Shown here piece by piece: positions 62,084-64,000 of a stretch of DNA of 64,000 nt (positions are counted from its first letter, which is position 1; each line of letters begins with the position of its first letter). The notes under the pieces were generated by a model. That model searched no databases and was not told where the DNA came from. It saw only the letters and a program-made list of their open reading frames with translations. Source of the stretch: Roseibium sediminicola (GTDB lineage: Bacteria > Pseudomonadota > Alphaproteobacteria > Rhizobiales > Stappiaceae); the NCBI RefSeq assembly GCF_023156505.1, contig NZ_JALNMJ010000027.1, positions 1 to 64,000 on the forward strand, written 5' to 3'. Both the position numbers and the translations under genes were made by a program.

Positions 62084-62328
62084 TTGTCCTCCAGCGAATA
62101 GGGGCGGATTTTCGGTTTCACTGAAAGGTCCTGTGGCTTGCCGTCGGAAGTGACAAAGACCTGGCGCGCGCCCCGGGACCGGTGGTGCTTTGAGTTTTCT
62201 GCCGCATCACTGGTCTCACCGGTCGAAACGCTGACCTTCCCGCCCGGTGCGGACAGAAAGCCGCGCGAGCGAAGCGGCTTGGTGCCGGCAACCGATTTGA
62301 GCGGGTTCTTCGGAGGCGTCGCCGACAT
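62080..62328 (-). CDS. Small basic protein of unknown function within the cobalamin operon
   Basis: 82 residues (MSATPPKNPLKSVAGTKPLR ... IRPYSLEDK). No signal peptide, membrane helix or recognised domain; rich in Lys, Arg, Ser and Pro, likely partly disordered, ending in a short motif PYSLEDK. Evidence that it is real: it starts one base after the cobH stop (TGACATG) and its stop overlaps the cobL start (ATGA), so it is embedded in a translationally coupled operon. I do not recognise its function. A longer frame from 62481 runs into cobH and is discounted. Confidence 0.65.
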   Translation of the reverse strand: MSATPPKNPLKSVAGTKPLRSRGFLSAPGGKVSVSTGETSDAAENSKHHRSRGARQVFVTSDGKPQDLSVKPKIRPYSLEDK

Positions 62329-62329
62329 G

Positions 62330-62986
62330 TCAGCGCTCCTCCGGCAGGCCGGCAGCCAGCGCATTGACGGCGGCAGCGGCCATGGCGGACCCACCCCGGC
62401 GGCCACGCACGGCAAGATAGGGAACGCCGAAAGGGTTCTCAGCCAGGGCGTCTTTCGATTCCGCCGCGCCGACAAATCCAACCGGAAAGCCCAGGATCAG
62501 AGCCGGCTTCGGTCCGCCTTCCGCGATCATTTCCAGCAAATGGAACAGCGCGGTCGGCGCATTGCCGATGGCAACAACCGCGCCTTGGAGCCGGTCACGC
62601 CACAGCTCGACCGCGGCCGCCGAGCGGGTCGTTCCTAGGTCCTTGGCCAGTCCGGGCACCCGGCGGTCATTCAACGTGCAGATCACGTCGCAGCTTTCCG
62701 GCAGGCGCGAGCGGATGATGCCATGGGCGACCATTTCCACGTCACAGAGGACCGGCGCCCCCTCAGCGAAGGCGGCCTGCGCGGCACCCAGAACATCGTC
62801 CGACCACGTCAGATCCTGCGGCAGATCGGTCATGCCGCAGGCATGGATCAGCCGCACCGCGACGGGCTTCAGCCCGTCCGGCAAATGCGCAAGGTCCGCT
62901 TCCGCCCGCACGGTCGAGAAGGACTGGCGATAGATCGCCGCCGGATCCTTTTCATAATCGTAGTGCGGCATCGTGTCGGTGCTCAC
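62330..62986 (-). CDS. cobH: Precorrin-8X methylmutase
   Basis: 218 residues. Moves a methyl group from C11 to C12. Marks: YEKDPAAIYRQSFSTVRAEADL, RLIHACGMTDLPQDLTWSDDV (catalytic His), VLCDVEMVAHGI, GNAPTALFHLLEM and PVGFVGAAESKDAL, VPYLAVRGRRGGSAMAAAAVNAL. Starts at a GTG (62986) behind AGGGAAGG; an ATG five codons later lacks a ribosome site. Seven bases after cbiX. Confidence 0.95.
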   Translation of the reverse strand: MSTDTMPHYDYEKDPAAIYRQSFSTVRAEADLAHLPDGLKPVAVRLIHACGMTDLPQDLTWSDDVLGAAQAAFAEGAPVLCDVEMVAHGIIRSRLPESCDVICTLNDRRVPGLAKDLGTTRSAAAVELWRDRLQGAVVAIGNAPTALFHLLEMIAEGGPKPALILGFPVGFVGAAESKDALAENPFGVPYLAVRGRRGGSAMAAAAVNALAAGLPEER

Positions 62987-62993
62987 GAGGTGC

Positions 62994-64000
62994 CTAGCCT
63001 TCCCTGTTCAGCGATTTCGGACCATGTGGATGGTCCGCATGCGGATAGGGATGGTGGTGGTGACCGTGATCGTGGTCATGATCATGATGGTGATGATGGC
63101 CGTGATCGTGATCATGAGAGTGCCCGTGATCATGAGAGTGCCCGTGATCATGGGAATGGTCATGATGATGATGGTGACCGCCGGCTCGGACCTGCTTCTC
63201 GCAGGCGCCGGTGCAGATCTCGTCGCAGAGCTGGCATTCGGCTTCCGCACCGAGGCCTTCGACGTGATGGTGGTGGCTTTCTTGGGCTAGCCCCACTTCG
63301 GCCTCGAAGCCGAGCACCTGTTCGCGGTACTTGCACATCTGGCAGTTCATCAGGTTGGCGCCCTGCAGGATTTCCTGCACCCGGTCGGCCATGGTGTCGA
63401 TCACCTGCGGATGGTCATTGAGATAACCGGCCTTCAGGAACTCGATCTCCGGGTGACGCTCTGCGACTTCGTCCGTGGTGCCGTAGATCCGCTGCACCAG
63501 CACGCCGGTGAAGAGAAAATACGGGAATACGATGACGCGCTTGTAGCCGAGCTTGGCGGCGTGCTCGAGACCCGGGCCGACCAGCGGGAAGGTGACGCCG
63601 GAATAACAGGTCTCGGCCCAGCCGAAGCCGAAGCCTTCCCACAACATGCGGGTGATCTTGGCGACATTGGAATTGGCGTCCGGATCGGACGCACCGCGGC
63701 CAACCACCATCAGCAGGGTCTCGTGCAGCGGCACGTCGCTGTCGGCGGCGTCGATCGCTTCCTGGATGCGGGCGGCGGCGGCCTTGACCATGCGCGTGTC
63801 GACGGCCAGCTCGCGGCCATAGGAGATGGTCATCTCCGGGTGCATTGCCTGATAGGTGTTCAGCACCGACGGGATGTCGTTCTTGGCGTGTCCCGCGGCA
63901 AACAGCATGCCCGGGACGGCCAGCACGCGGGTGCAGCCGGCTTCGCGCAGCTTGTTCAGACCGTCGTGGATCACCGGATTGGCAAATTCCAGATAGCCGT
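62994..64000 (-). CDS. cbiX: Sirohydrochlorin/precorrin cobaltochelatase CbiX with Fe-S motif and His-rich tail (5' end outside window)
   Basis: The visible 335 residues lack the true N-terminus; the frame runs off the right edge (GYLEFANPVIHDGLNKL). Seen: the chelatase repeat VLAVPGMLFAAGHAKNDIP with likely metal-binding His, a second CbiX-like half (LLMVVGRGASDPDANSNVAKI, VIVFPYFLFTGVLVQRIYG), an MxCxxC motif (MNCQMCKYREQV) as in large CbiX proteins that bind a 4Fe-4S centre, another Cys cluster (CQLCDEICTGAC), and a tail of over 50 residues that is mostly His and Asp. It inserts cobalt early in the pathway; the tail may store or deliver metal. First visible gene of the minus-strand operon. 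Confidence 0.93.
   Translation of the reverse strand, partial: GYLEFANPVIHDGLNKLREAGCTRVLAVPGMLFAAGHAKNDIPSVLNTYQAMHPEMTISYGRELAVDTRMVKAAAARIQEAIDAADSDVPLHETLLMVVGRGASDPDANSNVAKITRMLWEGFGFGWAETCYSGVTFPLVGPGLEHAAKLGYKRVIVFPYFLFTGVLVQRIYGTTDEVAERHPEIEFLKAGYLNDHPQVIDTMADRVQEILQGANLMNCQMCKYREQVLGFEAEVGLAQESHHHHVEGLGAEAECQLCDEICTGACEKQVRAGGHHHHHDHSHDHGHSHDHGHSHDHDHGHHHHHDHDHDHGHHHHPYPHADHPHGPKSLNREG

Noticed and set aside
62973-63290. Plus-strand frame rich in Met/Val/Ile resembling a membrane protein
   Set aside because: It is the reverse reading of the CAT/ATG repeats that code the His-rich CbiX tail.

Overview
The window looks like chromosomal DNA of a GC-rich alphaproteobacterium. The clearest sign is the run lptC-lptA-lptB-rpoN-hpf-ptsN (16.0-21.2 kb), an arrangement typical of that class. 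A BchE-type cyclase next to cobalamin genes and the overall gene style suggest a marine, possibly bacteriochlorophyll-capable lineage such as Roseibium/Labrenzia (Stappiaceae). That placement is a guess from gene content, not a demonstrated identity.

Layout. (1) 1-2.2 kb: a visibly more A/T-rich foreign patch holding the end of an IS5-like element, a gene apparently cut by it, a C5-cytosine DNA methyltransferase and a Vsr mismatch endonuclease. (2) 2.3-3.9 kb: an SMR efflux protein and an outer-membrane beta-barrel. (3) 4.0-11.4 kb: a catabolic unit with an aldehyde dehydrogenase and GntR regulator facing a complete branched-chain-type ABC importer; repeated TGGATACA boxes lie between them. 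(4) 11.4-15.2 kb: copper P-type ATPase, CueR and two c-type cytochromes behind a MerR-type promoter. (5) 15.3-23.1 kb: RNase D-like protein, LPS export genes, sigma-54, ribosome hibernation factor, PtsN and, convergently, the periplasmic glucan synthase OpgH. (6) 23.2-27.1 kb: a tight cluster of MDR dehydrogenase, pterin-synthase-like protein, glycosyltransferase, methyltransferase and cytochrome b561, probably making a decorated pterin or similar small molecule.

(7) 27.3-49.4 kb: the most unusual region. An acyl carrier protein, an acyl-CoA dehydrogenase homologue, an amino acid:carrier-protein ligase (a tRNA-synthetase-like enzyme) and a DUF1839 protein form a compact operon. It is followed by a large polysaccharide locus: GH2 and GH5 glycosidases, several glycosyltransferases, flippase, polysaccharide deacetylase, tandem alpha/beta hydrolase, Tat-type PAN protein, GMC oxidoreductase, Wzz/ExoP-like protein with a degenerate kinase domain, O-antigen polymerase/ligase-like protein and a WecG/TagA enzyme. 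I infer that an aminoacyl or derived acyl group is built on the carrier protein and attached to the exported glycan.

(8) 49.4-64.0 kb: cobalamin (corrin ring) biosynthesis in three blocks: cobK-cbiD (minus), cobA-cobB (plus), and the overlapping minus-strand operon cbiX-cobH-(small unknown)-cobL-cobI-cbiG/cobJ-cobM. CbiD, CbiG and CbiX point to the cobalt-early, oxygen-independent chemistry. Between the blocks lie a BchE-like B12/radical-SAM cyclase, a methyltransferase, a Crp/Fnr regulator with a perfect 20-bp FNR-like palindrome in front of it, and a Spy-like periplasmic protein. Dispersed palindromic intergenic repeats of at least three families occur near 7.7, 8.0, 30.8, 57.3 and 57.4 kb. 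No rRNA, tRNA or CRISPR array was seen.
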